Positions 30,905 to 39,222 of a DNA stretch of 64,000 bases are shown piece after piece. A program made the position numbers and the translations under genes. Where the stretch lies: positions 124,001 to 188,000 of the forward strand of contig NZ_QORI02000010.1 of NCBI RefSeq assembly GCF_003325755.1, read 5' to 3'. The notes beneath the pieces are model-generated. The model was given only the letters and a program-made list of their open reading frames with translations. It did not search any database and had not been told where the DNA came from. This stretch comes from Pseudomonas sp. SST3. Its GTDB lineage: Bacteria > Pseudomonadota > Gammaproteobacteria > Pseudomonadales > Pseudomonadaceae. How positions within the stretch are numbered: position 1 is the first letter of the stretch; each line of letters opens with the position of its first letter.

Positions 30905-31924
30905 TTAATCGGCGCGCAAAATCAACCCGCGGTACTGGCCCGGATTGGTCCCGGTCCATTTGCGGAACGCTTTGTAGAACGAGCTGACATCGGCGAAGCC
31001 CAGTCGCTCGGCGATCTCGACGTAGGTGATCCCGGCGTCGGACAACCACAAGGTTGCCATTTCCTGGCGCACCAGATCCTTGATGGCCTGGTACGGCAAG
31101 CCCGCTTCGGCAAGCCTTCGCCGAAGCGTCGATGGCGACATGCATAGCTCCTTTGCAAGCCTTTCACTGGTCGGCCACTGTTCTGCCGGCAGCCTACGCA
31201 GCTGTGCCTTGATACGACTGGCGAGGCTGGTGTTATCCCGGTATTTGACCAGAATGTTCGCCGGCGCCTGGGCCAGAAAGCCGTGCAACTCCTGTTCGTT
31301 GCGGCGCACCGGCAATGCGAGCACCTCGGCGGCGAAGATGATTCGTGTGCTGGACCGGGCAAAGCGCAGATTGTCGGAGAACATCACGCGGTAATCATCA
31401 GTAAAAGCCGGCTCGGCGCAGCGCAGCTCGACGGCCAGTAGAGGGATGCGTCGCCCCACCAACCAACAAGCCAGGCCATGCACAAGCATCCAGAAAGTGA
31501 AATAACCAAAGGCGCGTAGAGGTGGCGATTGCGACTCAACCAACCTGATCTCGGCCAGGCTCTGGCTGCGATGCAGCTCGCCGCGAAAACGCTCGAAGGT
31601 CAATCCGAAGAAATCCAGCGCCACTTGCATAGCCCTGTCGAGCGTCGGTTGGGCCATCGCCGCGCGGCAAACGAAGGCAAAGCTGCCGGTACGCATCCGT
31701 CGTGGATCCATGCCGAAGAACTCATCATCGAAATGCCGCGCCAGCCGCCGCCAGAGCTTGCTGTACTGGACCACGTCAATCCGCGCCTCCGGATTGCCAA
31801 GATCGATTGGCAAGAGGCCTAACTTGTCCAACAGAGCTTCGGCAGGCAGCGTTGGCGCGGTGAATGCCAACAGTGCTTCATGCACCAGCTGAACCGAAAT
31901 GGTGCCTTTGTCCTCACGGTTCAT
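30905..31924 (-). CDS. AraC-family transcriptional regulator with arabinose-binding-type N-domain
   Basis: A 339-residue regulator. Residues 1-230 match the N-terminal ligand domain of OruR/ArgR-like AraC regulators (SKLWRRLARHFDDEFFGMDP, FGLTFERFRGELH). The last 100 residues carry the double helix-turn-helix: KELCMSPSTLRRRLAEAGLPY and ITYVEIAERLGFADVSSFYKA, ending with TGTNPGQYR. Its start codon overlaps the stop of the upstream LysR gene (ATGA), so the two regulators are translated together. Its position next to the isoleucine-type operon suggests control of that operon, by analogy with MmsR and related catabolic activators. Confidence 0.9.
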   Translation of the reverse strand: MNREDKGTISVQLVHEALLAFTAPTLPAEALLDKLGLLPIDLGNPEARIDVVQYSKLWRRLARHFDDEFFGMDPRRMRTGSFAFVCRAAMAQPTLDRAMQVALDFFGLTFERFRGELHRSQSLAEIRLVESQSPPLRAFGYFTFWMLVHGLACWLVGRRIPLLAVELRCAEPAFTDDYRVMFSDNLRFARSSTRIIFAAEVLALPVRRNEQELHGFLAQAPANILVKYRDNTSLASRIKAQLRRLPAEQWPTSERLAKELCMSPSTLRRRLAEAGLPYQAIKDLVRQEMATLWLSDAGITYVEIAERLGFADVSSFYKAFRKWTGTNPGQYRGLILRAD

Positions 31925-32829
31925 GCGCGACCCATCATCTGGTCCTGGCTCTTGGCGGCAACTTCACGGAGAAAATCCCAGCAGACGCGCATGCGTGCGA
32001 GGTCCTTGTTTTCCACCGGCATCAGCATCCAGAAGGTGCGGGTGAATTCGATTTCATCGACCAGCACTTCCTTGAGCAACGGCTCCTTGCGTGCCGAGAA
32101 GGCCGGCAGAATCGCCAGGCCTGCACCGGCCGCCACCGCCTCTTGCTGGGCAAGGATGCTGGTGCTACGCAACGAGTGCTGCCGGGGACGGACAATCTCG
32201 TCGAGGAAAAACAGCTCCTTGCTGTAGAGCAGGTCTTCGATATAACTGACGAAGATGTGCTGGCTCAGATCTTCACGGCAACGGATCGGCGGATGCTGCG
32301 CCAGATAGGCCTCCGAGGCATAGAGCCGTAACACGTAGTCGGTCAGTTTGGTGATCACATAAGGGCCACGCTCCGGTCGCTCCAGGGTGATGACGATGTC
32401 CGCCTCGTGCCTTGCCAGGCGCACCGAGCGCGGCACTGCCAGCAGGTCCACGCCGAGGTGCGGATAGTCACGGGTCAGATTGGCCACCTGCCCGGCCAGC
32501 ATCACCGTGCCGTAGCCTTCGGTGGCGCCGATACGCACCTGTCCGGAAAGCTTGTCGGCGGTCAGGCTCGGTTGCTCGATGGAGGCAATGGCGCTTTCCA
32601 TAGCTTCCGCCTGGGCTAACAACTCGCGGCCGGCTTCGGAGAGTCGGTAGCCCGCCTTGGCGCGGATGAACAGCTGCCGGTCCAAGGCTTTCTCCAGCGC
32701 CTGCACCCGCCGCGCAACGGTCGTGTGGTCCACGGCCAGGCGCCGCGCGGCGATCGTCAGCTTGCCCGCGCGTGACAGTTCGAGAAAGAAGCGCAAATTG
32801 TCCCAATCCACCACAAACTCCAGGTCCAT
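31921..32829 (-). CDS. LysR-family transcriptional regulator
   Basis: A 302-residue LysR protein. The winged helix-turn-helix is at residues 8-66 (WDNLRFFLELSRAGKLTIAA, then VDHTTVARRVQALE). The effector domain follows with LSGQVRIGATEGYG and RHEADIVITLERP. It belongs to the group with a VDHTTVARR recognition helix. It is divergent from the enoyl-CoA hydratase gene across 157 bp, the classic arrangement for LysR control of the neighbour, and overlaps the AraC-type gene by 4 nt. Confidence 0.92.
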   Translation of the reverse strand: MDLEFVVDWDNLRFFLELSRAGKLTIAARRLAVDHTTVARRVQALEKALDRQLFIRAKAGYRLSEAGRELLAQAEAMESAIASIEQPSLTADKLSGQVRIGATEGYGTVMLAGQVANLTRDYPHLGVDLLAVPRSVRLARHEADIVITLERPERGPYVITKLTDYVLRLYASEAYLAQHPPIRCREDLSQHIFVSYIEDLLYSKELFFLDEIVRPRQHSLRSTSILAQQEAVAAGAGLAILPAFSARKEPLLKEVLVDEIEFTRTFWMLMPVENKDLARMRVCWDFLREVAAKSQDQMMGRA

Positions 32830-32986
32830 CAGGGTTCAGCGAGCCGGTGAATGGCCCGACTGTGCAAAAAAACAGAATACCTCTGCATTTAGTCGCATGG
32901 GTTTAATATTTTTACGCTGCTAGGCTCGTTCATCGAAACTGTTTCGCCTCACGGCGTCCGCATCATTCCAACAAGAAGGAACCGAC

Positions 32987-33763
32987 ATGAGCCAGAAGAT
33001 CCAGCTCGAAATGCGCGACCACACGGCACTGCTGACCATCGCTAATCCGCCGGCCAACACCTGGGACCGCGAGTCTCTGGCGGCACTGGAACAGATGATC
33101 GGCCAGCTCAATGACGATCCGCACGTGTATGCGCTGGTGATCACCGGCCAGGGGGAGAAATTTTTCTCTGCCGGAGCCGATCTCAAGCAGTTCGCCGATG
33201 GCGATAAGCAGGGTGCGCAGGAAGTCGCGGCGCTATTCGGTCGCGCTTTCGAAGCGCTGAGCCGTTTCCGCGGCGTGTCGATTGCCGCCATCAATGGTTA
33301 TGCCATGGGCGGCGGGCTGGAATGCGCGCTGGCTTGCGATATCCGCATCGCAGAGGAGCAGGCGCAGATGGCACTGCCGGAAGCCAAGGTGGGCCTGCTG
33401 CCCTGCGCTGGCGGCACGCAGAATCTGCCGTGGCTGGTTGGTGAAGGCTGGGCCAAGCGAATGATCCTCTGCGGCGAGCGCATTACGGCGCAAAAGGCGG
33501 AGAAGATCGGTTTGGTCGAAGAGGTGGTAGGTCGTGGCGAATCGCTCGAAGTGGCCCTGCAACTGGCCGCGCTGGTGGACCAGCAGAGCCCCTCCTCGGT
33601 CAGCCGCTGCAAGCGCCTGGTTATGAATGCGCGACAAGCGCCTCAAGACGCCGGCTGGGCTGCCGAGCGCGAGTTGTTCGCTGAGCTGTTCGATACAGAG
33701 GATCAAAAAGAAGGCGTCAACGCCTTTCTGGAAAAGCGCAGCCCCACCTGGCGCAACGCCTGA
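32987..33763 (+). CDS. enoyl-CoA hydratase
   Basis: A 258-residue crotonase-family hydratase. The oxyanion-hole parts are FFSAGADLKQFADG and INGYAMGGGLECALACD. The two hydratase glutamates are visible: Glu in MALPEAKVGLLPCAGG and the preceding Glu in GGGLECALA. It hydrates an alpha,beta-unsaturated acyl-CoA; beside the isoleucine and valine genes the likely substrates are tiglyl-CoA and methacrylyl-CoA. It is a single gene divergent from the LysR gene, with AAGAAGGA before the ATG and a hairpin just after it. Confidence 0.9.
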   Translation: MSQKIQLEMRDHTALLTIANPPANTWDRESLAALEQMIGQLNDDPHVYALVITGQGEKFFSAGADLKQFADGDKQGAQEVAALFGRAFEALSRFRGVSIAAINGYAMGGGLECALACDIRIAEEQAQMALPEAKVGLLPCAGGTQNLPWLVGEGWAKRMILCGERITAQKAEKIGLVEEVVGRGESLEVALQLAALVDQQSPSSVSRCKRLVMNARQAPQDAGWAAERELFAELFDTEDQKEGVNAFLEKRSPTWRNA

Positions 33764-33770
33764 AACGACC

Positions 33771-33792
33771 AGGCCCCGCGCAGGCGGGGCCT
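33771..33792 (+). terminator. hairpin after the enoyl-CoA hydratase gene
   Basis: AGGCCCCGC and GCGGGGCCT form a perfect 9-bp GC-rich stem with a 4-nt loop, 7 nt after the stop. The T-tract is poor, so it is a probable but not ideal intrinsic terminator. Confidence 0.65.
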
Positions 33793-34209
33793 ATGGCTTT
33801 GCGGATCGGAGCTGGAAAGACCTGAATGCTGCGTATCAGAAGCTAGAACTTCGCCCCGGCGGGTCTACCAATGTCCGCGTCAAATATTCGCTTGCATAAG
33901 TCCGCAGTATTCCCTGCTCGCGCGAGCTCGCTCTACAAAGCGGCACCCTACTCCGACGCTGTTGCCCTCCTAGGAGCCGGGGGACGCCCAGCTCCTTTCC
34001 GGCGATCCGTAGCCACGCGCTACCCCTCGATCGCGAGCAAGCTCGCTCCTACAGAAACAGCCCATAGCCATCTACTGCCCCCTACGCTCCTGGTGAGCTT
34101 CGACACTGCGACTTCGCCGCTCTCTGCCGCCTGTCCAAACTCGCGCTGAAGGGTGAACGGCTGCAGCTTCTTGCTTCTTGCTACCAGCCTCCCGCTACTC
34201 GCTACTCGC
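33793..34209. repeat. gene-free region with two REP elements
   Basis: A gap between convergent genes. A good REP lies at 34029-34053 and a degenerate one at 33916-33938, both in the same orientation. Around 34160-34205 there are short imperfect repeats of CTTCTTGCT and CTACTCGC. No gene is visible; frames here lack coding character. Confidence 0.6.
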
Positions 34210-35226
34210 CTATTTGAAATTCCGCTTGATCAGCCGTTCCAGCCAGCCAACGATGCCGGCGCGAAACAGCAACACGCAGAGCACGAAGATCACCCCGAGA
34301 ATTACATGCACCCACTCGCCCAACGGACCGTTGGATAGCGAGCTCTGCAGTGTCACCACCACGGTTGCCCCCACTATCGGCCCGAGAATGGTGCCGACAC
34401 CGCCCAGCAGGGTCATCAGGATCACTTCGCCAGACATGTGCCAGTGCGCATCGGTCAACGAGGCGAGCTGGAATACCACGGTCTTGGTCGAGCCGGCCAA
34501 GCCGGTCAGCGCTGCGGAAATCACGAAGGCCAGCAGCTTATGCGCATCGACGTTGTAACCGAGCGATATCGCTCTCGGTTCGTTTTCGCGGATGGCCTTG
34601 AGTACCTGGCCGTACGGCGAATGAATGGTGCGCTGGATGATGGCAAACCCGAACACGAACACCGCCAGCACGAAGTAGTACAGGGCCATGTTGTTCTGCA
34701 TGTCGAACAAGCCCAGCAGGTGCCCTCGCGGCACGCCCTGCATACCGTTTTCACCCCCGGTGAAAGGCGCCTGCACGAAGACGAAAAATGCCATCTGTGC
34801 CAATGCCAGGGTAATCATCGCGAAATAGATGCCCTGCCTGCGGATCGCCAGCAATCCAAAGATCAGGCCCAGCACCGTCGATGCCAACGTGCCGGCGAGA
34901 ATGCCCAACTCAGTACTCAGGCCACTGTAGCTGCTGAGCATATAGCCGGTGATGTACCCGCCACAGGCGAAGAACGCCGCATGTCCGAATGACAGCAACC
35001 CCGCGTAGCCCAGCAGCAGGTTGAATGCGCAGGCGAACAGTGCGAAGCACAGCAGTTTCATCAGAAACACCGGGTAGACCATCATCGGCGCCACCAATGC
35101 CACCCCCAGCAGCACCGTGTAGAACACATACTGCCGGCGAAGCGCAGCACGACGGCGTTCGCGCTCGGCATTGGCCCGCATGATCATGGGAGACGCTTGA
35201 ACGCTTTCTTGAGTCGACATGTTCAT
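34210..35226 (-). CDS. Liv-type ABC transporter permease (LivM family)
   Basis: A 338-residue inner-membrane permease with about 8-10 hydrophobic segments and the LivM signatures GYAGLLSFGHAAFFACGGY and GGENGMQGVPRG, plus the coupling segment ALKAIRENEPRAISLGY. It pairs with the LivH-type protein to form the channel. It is the last gene of a five-gene minus-strand operon and overlaps the LivH-type gene by ATGA. In this position it may carry branched-chain amino acids or related carboxylates. Confidence 0.9.
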   Translation of the reverse strand: MNMSTQESVQASPMIMRANAERERRRAALRRQYVFYTVLLGVALVAPMMVYPVFLMKLLCFALFACAFNLLLGYAGLLSFGHAAFFACGGYITGYMLSSYSGLSTELGILAGTLASTVLGLIFGLLAIRRQGIYFAMITLALAQMAFFVFVQAPFTGGENGMQGVPRGHLLGLFDMQNNMALYYFVLAVFVFGFAIIQRTIHSPYGQVLKAIRENEPRAISLGYNVDAHKLLAFVISAALTGLAGSTKTVVFQLASLTDAHWHMSGEVILMTLLGGVGTILGPIVGATVVVTLQSSLSNGPLGEWVHVILGVIFVLCVLLFRAGIVGWLERLIKRNFK

Positions 35227-36110
35227 GCCTCCTTACCGAACAGGCCTGCGGGACGGACAAGCAGGACCAGTACCATGATCACGAAAATCACCGTATTCGC
35301 CGCCTCCGGATAGAACACCTTGGTTAAGCCCTCGATCAGTCCCATGGCCAGACCGGTGATGATTGCCCCCATGATCGAACCCATGCCGCCGATCACCACC
35401 ACAGCGAACACGACGATGAGCAGATTCGAGCCCATGCCCGGGGTCACCGCGTAGATCGGCGCGGCGAGCACACCAGCGAAGGCGGCCAATGCCACACCGT
35501 ACCCATAGGTCAGCGTAATCAGCAGCGGTACGTTGATGCCGAACGCCTGCATCAGTTTCGGATTTTCCGTGCCGGCGCGCAGGTAGGAACCCAGCCGCGT
35601 CCGCTCGATCATGTACCAGGTAGCGAAGCACACTGTCAGAGCGGCAACGATGACCCAGCCGCGGTAGGTTGGTAGGAACATGAAGCCCAAATTATGCCCA
35701 CCCTTGAGCATCTCCGGCATCGGGTAGGACGAACCCGAGACACCGAACAACTTGACGAAGCTGCCCTCGACGATCAGCGCCAGGCCGAAGGTCAGTAGCA
35801 GACCGTAGAGGTGATCCTCACCCGCAATGCGCCGCAGCAGGCCGCGCTCGATCCCGATCCCCAGCAACCCGACCAGCAGCGGGGACAACAGCAGCGCCGC
35901 CCAGTAATTGATGCCCAGGTAATTCAGCCCGAGGAATGCTGCGAAGGCGCCGAGCATGTACTGCGCGCCGTGGGCGAAATTGATGATTCGCAGCAGGCCG
36001 AAAATAATCGCCAGACCAAGGCTCAGCAGCGCGTAGAACGACCCATTGATCAGGCCGAGCAACAACTGCCCGAACAGAACACTCAGGGGAACGCCGAAAA
36101 CAAGAGTCAT
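35223..36110 (-). CDS. Liv-type ABC transporter permease (LivH family)
   Basis: A 295-residue permease with LivH hallmarks GLINGSFYALLSLGLAIIFG, IINFAHGAQYMLGAF, the coupling loop RAGTENPKLMQAFGINV and the late GMGSIMGAIITGLAMG. It is highly hydrophobic with about eight membrane spans. It is the fourth gene of the operon, after the binding-protein gene, and overlaps the LivM-type gene by 4 nt. Confidence 0.9.
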   Translation of the reverse strand: MTLVFGVPLSVLFGQLLLGLINGSFYALLSLGLAIIFGLLRIINFAHGAQYMLGAFAAFLGLNYLGINYWAALLLSPLLVGLLGIGIERGLLRRIAGEDHLYGLLLTFGLALIVEGSFVKLFGVSGSSYPMPEMLKGGHNLGFMFLPTYRGWVIVAALTVCFATWYMIERTRLGSYLRAGTENPKLMQAFGINVPLLITLTYGYGVALAAFAGVLAAPIYAVTPGMGSNLLIVVFAVVVIGGMGSIMGAIITGLAMGLIEGLTKVFYPEAANTVIFVIMVLVLLVRPAGLFGKEA

Positions 36111-36179
36111 GATTCATACCCACGAAAGTCCGTGACACCCCGACCGCCAGCGGCCGGGGAATGGCTCGGGTCAGGCCGA

Positions 36180-37394
36180 TCAGTTCTTGGTAACCAGCTT
36201 GCACTGACTCTCGGAAAGCGGGCGGAACGCCTCATCCCCAGGAATGGTGCTGACGACCTTGTAGAGGTCCCATTCTCCCTTGGACTCGGCCGGTGTTTTG
36301 ACTTGTACCAGGTACATGTCATGTACCATGCGCCCGTCCTCGCGGATTGTGCCGTTCTTGGCGAACATATCGTTGACCGGCGTCTTGGCCATCTGCGCAC
36401 GGACGGTTGCGGTGTCGTCGCTACCGGTTTCCTTCACGGCGTTCAGATAATGGGTGGCAGCCGAATAAATACCCGCGTGAACCATGGTCGGCATGCTGCC
36501 CATGCGTTCCTCGTAGCGCTTGGCCCAGGCGCGGGCTTCCTCGTTCATATCCCAATACCAGCCGGTGGTCAGCATCAGGCCTTGGGTAACTTCTAATCCC
36601 ATGGCGTGAATGTCGTTCAGAAACACCACCATGCCGGCCAGGCGCTGCCCGGATTGAGTCACGCCGAACTCGCTGGCGGTCTTCAATGAGTTGACTGTAT
36701 CGGCGCCAGCGTTGGCCAGCGCAACGACATCGGCACCGGAGCCCTGGGCCTGCAGGATGTAAGACGAGAAATCGCTGCTCGGGAAGGGATGGCGCACGGT
36801 GCCGACCACGCTACCGCCCTCGGCCTCGACCACCTTCGTGATATCCGCTTCCATCGCGTGACCGAAAGCGTAGTCGGCGGTGAGGATGAACCAGCTCTTG
36901 CCACCATCCTTGAGCACCGCATTGGCAGTGCCATTGGCCAGCGCGAAGGTGTCATAGGTCCAGTGAATATGGTTGGGTGAGCAGAACTCGTTGGTGATGC
37001 TGGAGGCCGCTGCGCCGGAGATCAGTGCCAGCTTGTCGCCCTGCTCGACCACCTTGCTTGCCGCCAGCACCACGGAGCTGGCAACCATGCCGGTCACCAT
37101 GTCGACGTTACGCTCGTCGATCCACTGCCGCACGGTGTTGGCGCCAACGTCCGGTTTGTTCAAGTCATCGGCGCTGAAGGTCACGATCTTCTTGCCATCG
37201 ACACTGCCACCGAAATCTTCGATCGCCATCTTCAACGCTTCGAGACCACCCGGGCCGGACAGGTCGCGGTAGGTGCCGGACATGTCAGCGAGATAACCGA
37301 TGCGAATTTCGTCGTTACTGATTTCTGCCTGTGCGACACCGGCGATCATGCTGGAAACCAGAACGGCAGCTGCAGTTTTCTTGATGGTTTTCAT
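36180..37394 (-). CDS. periplasmic substrate-binding protein, Liv/amide type
   Basis: A 404-residue protein with a cleavable signal peptide (residues 1-23, ending AQA). The mature start EISNDEIRIGYLADMSG and the following GPGGLEALKMAIEDFGG are typical of Peripla_BP_6 receptors, as are DMVTGMVASSVVLAASKVV, SWFILTADYAFGHAME and HAGIYSAATHYLNAVKETG. It delivers ligand to the LivH/LivM channel. The ligand may be an amino acid, an amide or a short or aromatic acid; the sequence alone does not decide. The ATG at 37394 is chosen because it begins the signal peptide. Confidence 0.9.
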   Translation of the reverse strand: MKTIKKTAAAVLVSSMIAGVAQAEISNDEIRIGYLADMSGTYRDLSGPGGLEALKMAIEDFGGSVDGKKIVTFSADDLNKPDVGANTVRQWIDERNVDMVTGMVASSVVLAASKVVEQGDKLALISGAAASSITNEFCSPNHIHWTYDTFALANGTANAVLKDGGKSWFILTADYAFGHAMEADITKVVEAEGGSVVGTVRHPFPSSDFSSYILQAQGSGADVVALANAGADTVNSLKTASEFGVTQSGQRLAGMVVFLNDIHAMGLEVTQGLMLTTGWYWDMNEEARAWAKRYEERMGSMPTMVHAGIYSAATHYLNAVKETGSDDTATVRAQMAKTPVNDMFAKNGTIREDGRMVHDMYLVQVKTPAESKGEWDLYKVVSTIPGDEAFRPLSESQCKLVTKN

Positions 37395-37488
37395 ATTCAC
37401 CCACTGTGATTGTTTTTGTTGTTGTGTCCATTGTTGACGCACTCGCCGGCGTACACGGCGAACCGGCGGGTCTTCCTGACAAGAGGCA

Positions 37489-38205
37489 TCAAACCCCCAG
37501 ACAGCTATTCAAAAACTCCTTTTTCGAATCCAGTTCGGCAGCGCTGATTTCTTCGATGATCTGGCCGTGCTCCATCACGTAATGGCGGTCGGCCAAGGGG
37601 GCGGCAAAACGGAAGTTCTGCTCCACCAGAACGATGGTCAAACCACGTTTCTTCAGTTTGATCAGCACCTCGCCGAGCTTCTGCACGATCACCGGCGCCA
37701 GGCCCTCGGTGATTTCGTCGAGTAGAAGCAGATTGGCGCCGGTGCGCAGGATGCGCGCCATGGCCAGCATCTGCTGCTCGCCTCCGGACAACCGGGTGCC
37801 CTGGCTGAAACGACGCTCATAAAGATTGGGGAACATCTCGTAGAGTTCATCGAGCCCCATGCCGCCACTGCGCACGGTGGGCGGCAGCAGCAGATTTTCT
37901 TCAACGCTCAGGCTGGAAAAGATGCCGCGCTCTTCGGGACAATAACCGACACCAAGCCGGGGAATCTGGTGCGCCGGGATTCCAATGGTTTCGTTGCCGT
38001 TGATCACGATGGAGCCAGTGCGTCGACCGACCATGTTCATGATGGCGCGCAATGTGGTGCTGCGGCCGGAGCCATTGCGGCCCAGCAGCGTGACCAGCTC
38101 TCCCCGCCCAACCACGAGATCGACGCCGTGCAGGATATGGGACTCGCCATAGAACGCATGCAGGTCATCCAGCCGCAGCTGGTCACGATCGGCCAAGGGC
38201 GTCAT
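37489..38205 (-). CDS. Liv-type ABC transporter ATPase (LivF family), Walker A Arg variant
   Basis: A 238-residue ATPase. It has the ABC signature RLSGGEQQMLAMARIL, Walker B LLLLDEITEGLAP and the switch His in IVLVEQNFR-type context (VEQN in place of a His). The Walker A motif is LLGRNGSGRSTTLRA: the invariant P-loop Lys is an Arg, read from CGC codons in GGC-CGC-AGC-ACC. Walker B here also has Ile-Thr (DEITEG) where DEPxEG is usual. It overlaps the LivG-type gene by 4 nt. If hydrolysis is impaired, the LivG-type partner would carry most of it. Confidence 0.9.
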   Translation of the reverse strand: MTPLADRDQLRLDDLHAFYGESHILHGVDLVVGRGELVTLLGRNGSGRSTTLRAIMNMVGRRTGSIVINGNETIGIPAHQIPRLGVGYCPEERGIFSSLSVEENLLLPPTVRSGGMGLDELYEMFPNLYERRFSQGTRLSGGEQQMLAMARILRTGANLLLLDEITEGLAPVIVQKLGEVLIKLKKRGLTIVLVEQNFRFAAPLADRHYVMEHGQIIEEISAAELDSKKEFLNSCLGV

Positions 38206-38975
38206 GGATGAGCCTCCTCTGCGGTGGCTTCGCTGCCCATGTAGGCCTCGCGTACCTGCGGGTTGGCTGAGACTGTCTCGTAGTCGCCTTCGGCCAACAC
38301 TGCACCACGCGCCAGAACGGTAATGCGGTCGCAGAGCCGGCTGACAACACTGAGGTTGTGTTCGACCATCAGTACCGTGCGGTCTACCGCTGCCCGTCGC
38401 ACCAGCGCGACGACCATGTCGACGTCTTCGCCGCCCATACCCTGAGTGGGCTCGTCGAGCAGCAGTACAACCGGGTCAAGCGCCAAGGTGGTGGCCAGCT
38501 CAAGCGCACGCTTTCGGCCGTAGGGCAACTCGATGGCCAAGGTCTGGGCGAAGGTTTCGAGATCCACATCAGCCAGTAGCTGCATGGCACGCTCGTCCAG
38601 ATCGCGCAGCGTTCTCTCGGATTTCCAGAAGTGGTACGAGTTGCCGAGCTTCTGTTGCAACGCCACGCGGACGTTTTCCAACACCGTCATGTGGCCGAAC
38701 ACCGCCGATATCTGGAACGAACGCACAAGGCCGAGACGAGCGATCTCGTTGGCCTTCATTGAGGTGATCGACTTGCCGCGATAGAGAATGTCGCCGCGAG
38801 TGGGTGTGAGGAATTTGGTGAGGAGATTGAAAACCGTGGTCTTACCGGCTCCGTTGGGGCCGATCAATGCATGGATGTGTCCCGCCTGTACGCGTAGATC
38901 AACGGAATCCACCGCCGTAAAGCCGCGGAATTCCTTGGTCAGGCCGCGCGTTTCCAGCACGAACTCTGGTGCCAT
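38202..38975 (-). CDS. Liv-type ABC transporter ATPase (LivG family)
   Basis: A 257-residue ATPase, first gene of the operon. Walker A is IGPNGAGKTTVFNLLT with a normal Lys; Q-loop VRSFQISAVF; the signature is degenerate (LPYGRKRALELATTLA, no SGGQ), as is common in LivG; Walker B VVLLLDEPTQGMG; switch His in VLMVEHNLSVV. The C-terminal extension after 240 is typical of the family. The sequence around 39034-39060, upstream, has a candidate operator. Confidence 0.92.
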   Translation of the reverse strand: MAPEFVLETRGLTKEFRGFTAVDSVDLRVQAGHIHALIGPNGAGKTTVFNLLTKFLTPTRGDILYRGKSITSMKANEIARLGLVRSFQISAVFGHMTVLENVRVALQQKLGNSYHFWKSERTLRDLDERAMQLLADVDLETFAQTLAIELPYGRKRALELATTLALDPVVLLLDEPTQGMGGEDVDMVVALVRRAAVDRTVLMVEHNLSVVSRLCDRITVLARGAVLAEGDYETVSANPQVREAYMGSEATAEEAHP

Positions 38976-39033
38976 GAGATGCCCTCTAACCCTGATTATT
39001 GTTGTTGGTTATGGCGCAGGTCGCTGGATGACC

Positions 39034-39060
39034 TTTACGTAAACGATAAAAACCGTTTAC
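39034..39060. promoter_or_regulatory. candidate operator upstream of the ABC operon
   Basis: TTTACGTAAACGATAA at 39034-39049 resembles the palindrome ahead of liuA (TTACGTTAACGTAA), and GTAAACG with CGTTTAC forms a 7-bp inverted repeat at 39039-39060 with an 8-bp spacer. It lies about 60-85 bp before the LivG-type start, a promoter-proximal position. It could be a second LiuR site or an operator for another regulator. Confidence 0.4.
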
Positions 39061-39153
39061 AGCCTGAGGCAAGCTACAAATTCAAACGTCCGATTGACTT
39101 CCGACCTACTGCTTTTCGCTGCGAGAAAAACGGGTCCCCATTGAAAGTAGCCT

Positions 39154-39186
39154 AAAAAAACCGGGCCACAATGGGCCCGAAAAAAG
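39154..39186 (-). terminator. terminator after the OprD gene
   Basis: CGGGCC and GGCCCG flank a 6-nt loop. On the minus strand the stem is followed by seven T, giving a good intrinsic terminator about 45 bp after the porin stop; a run of A on the other side makes it potentially bidirectional. Confidence 0.8.
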
Positions 39187-39222
39187 ATCAACGAGGAGGT
39201 ATTGCGGTGATGCGAAGCGCTG

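Noticed and set aside
35811..36596. 261-residue plus-strand frame opposite the LivH-type and binding-protein genes
   Set aside because: Antisense to two well-supported genes and the gap between them; no motif.
37489..38205. LivF-type gene as a pseudogene because of the P-loop Arg
   Set aside because: The gene is full length, coupled to its neighbours, and has intact signature and Walker B Asp-Glu, so it is reported as a variant and not a broken gene.
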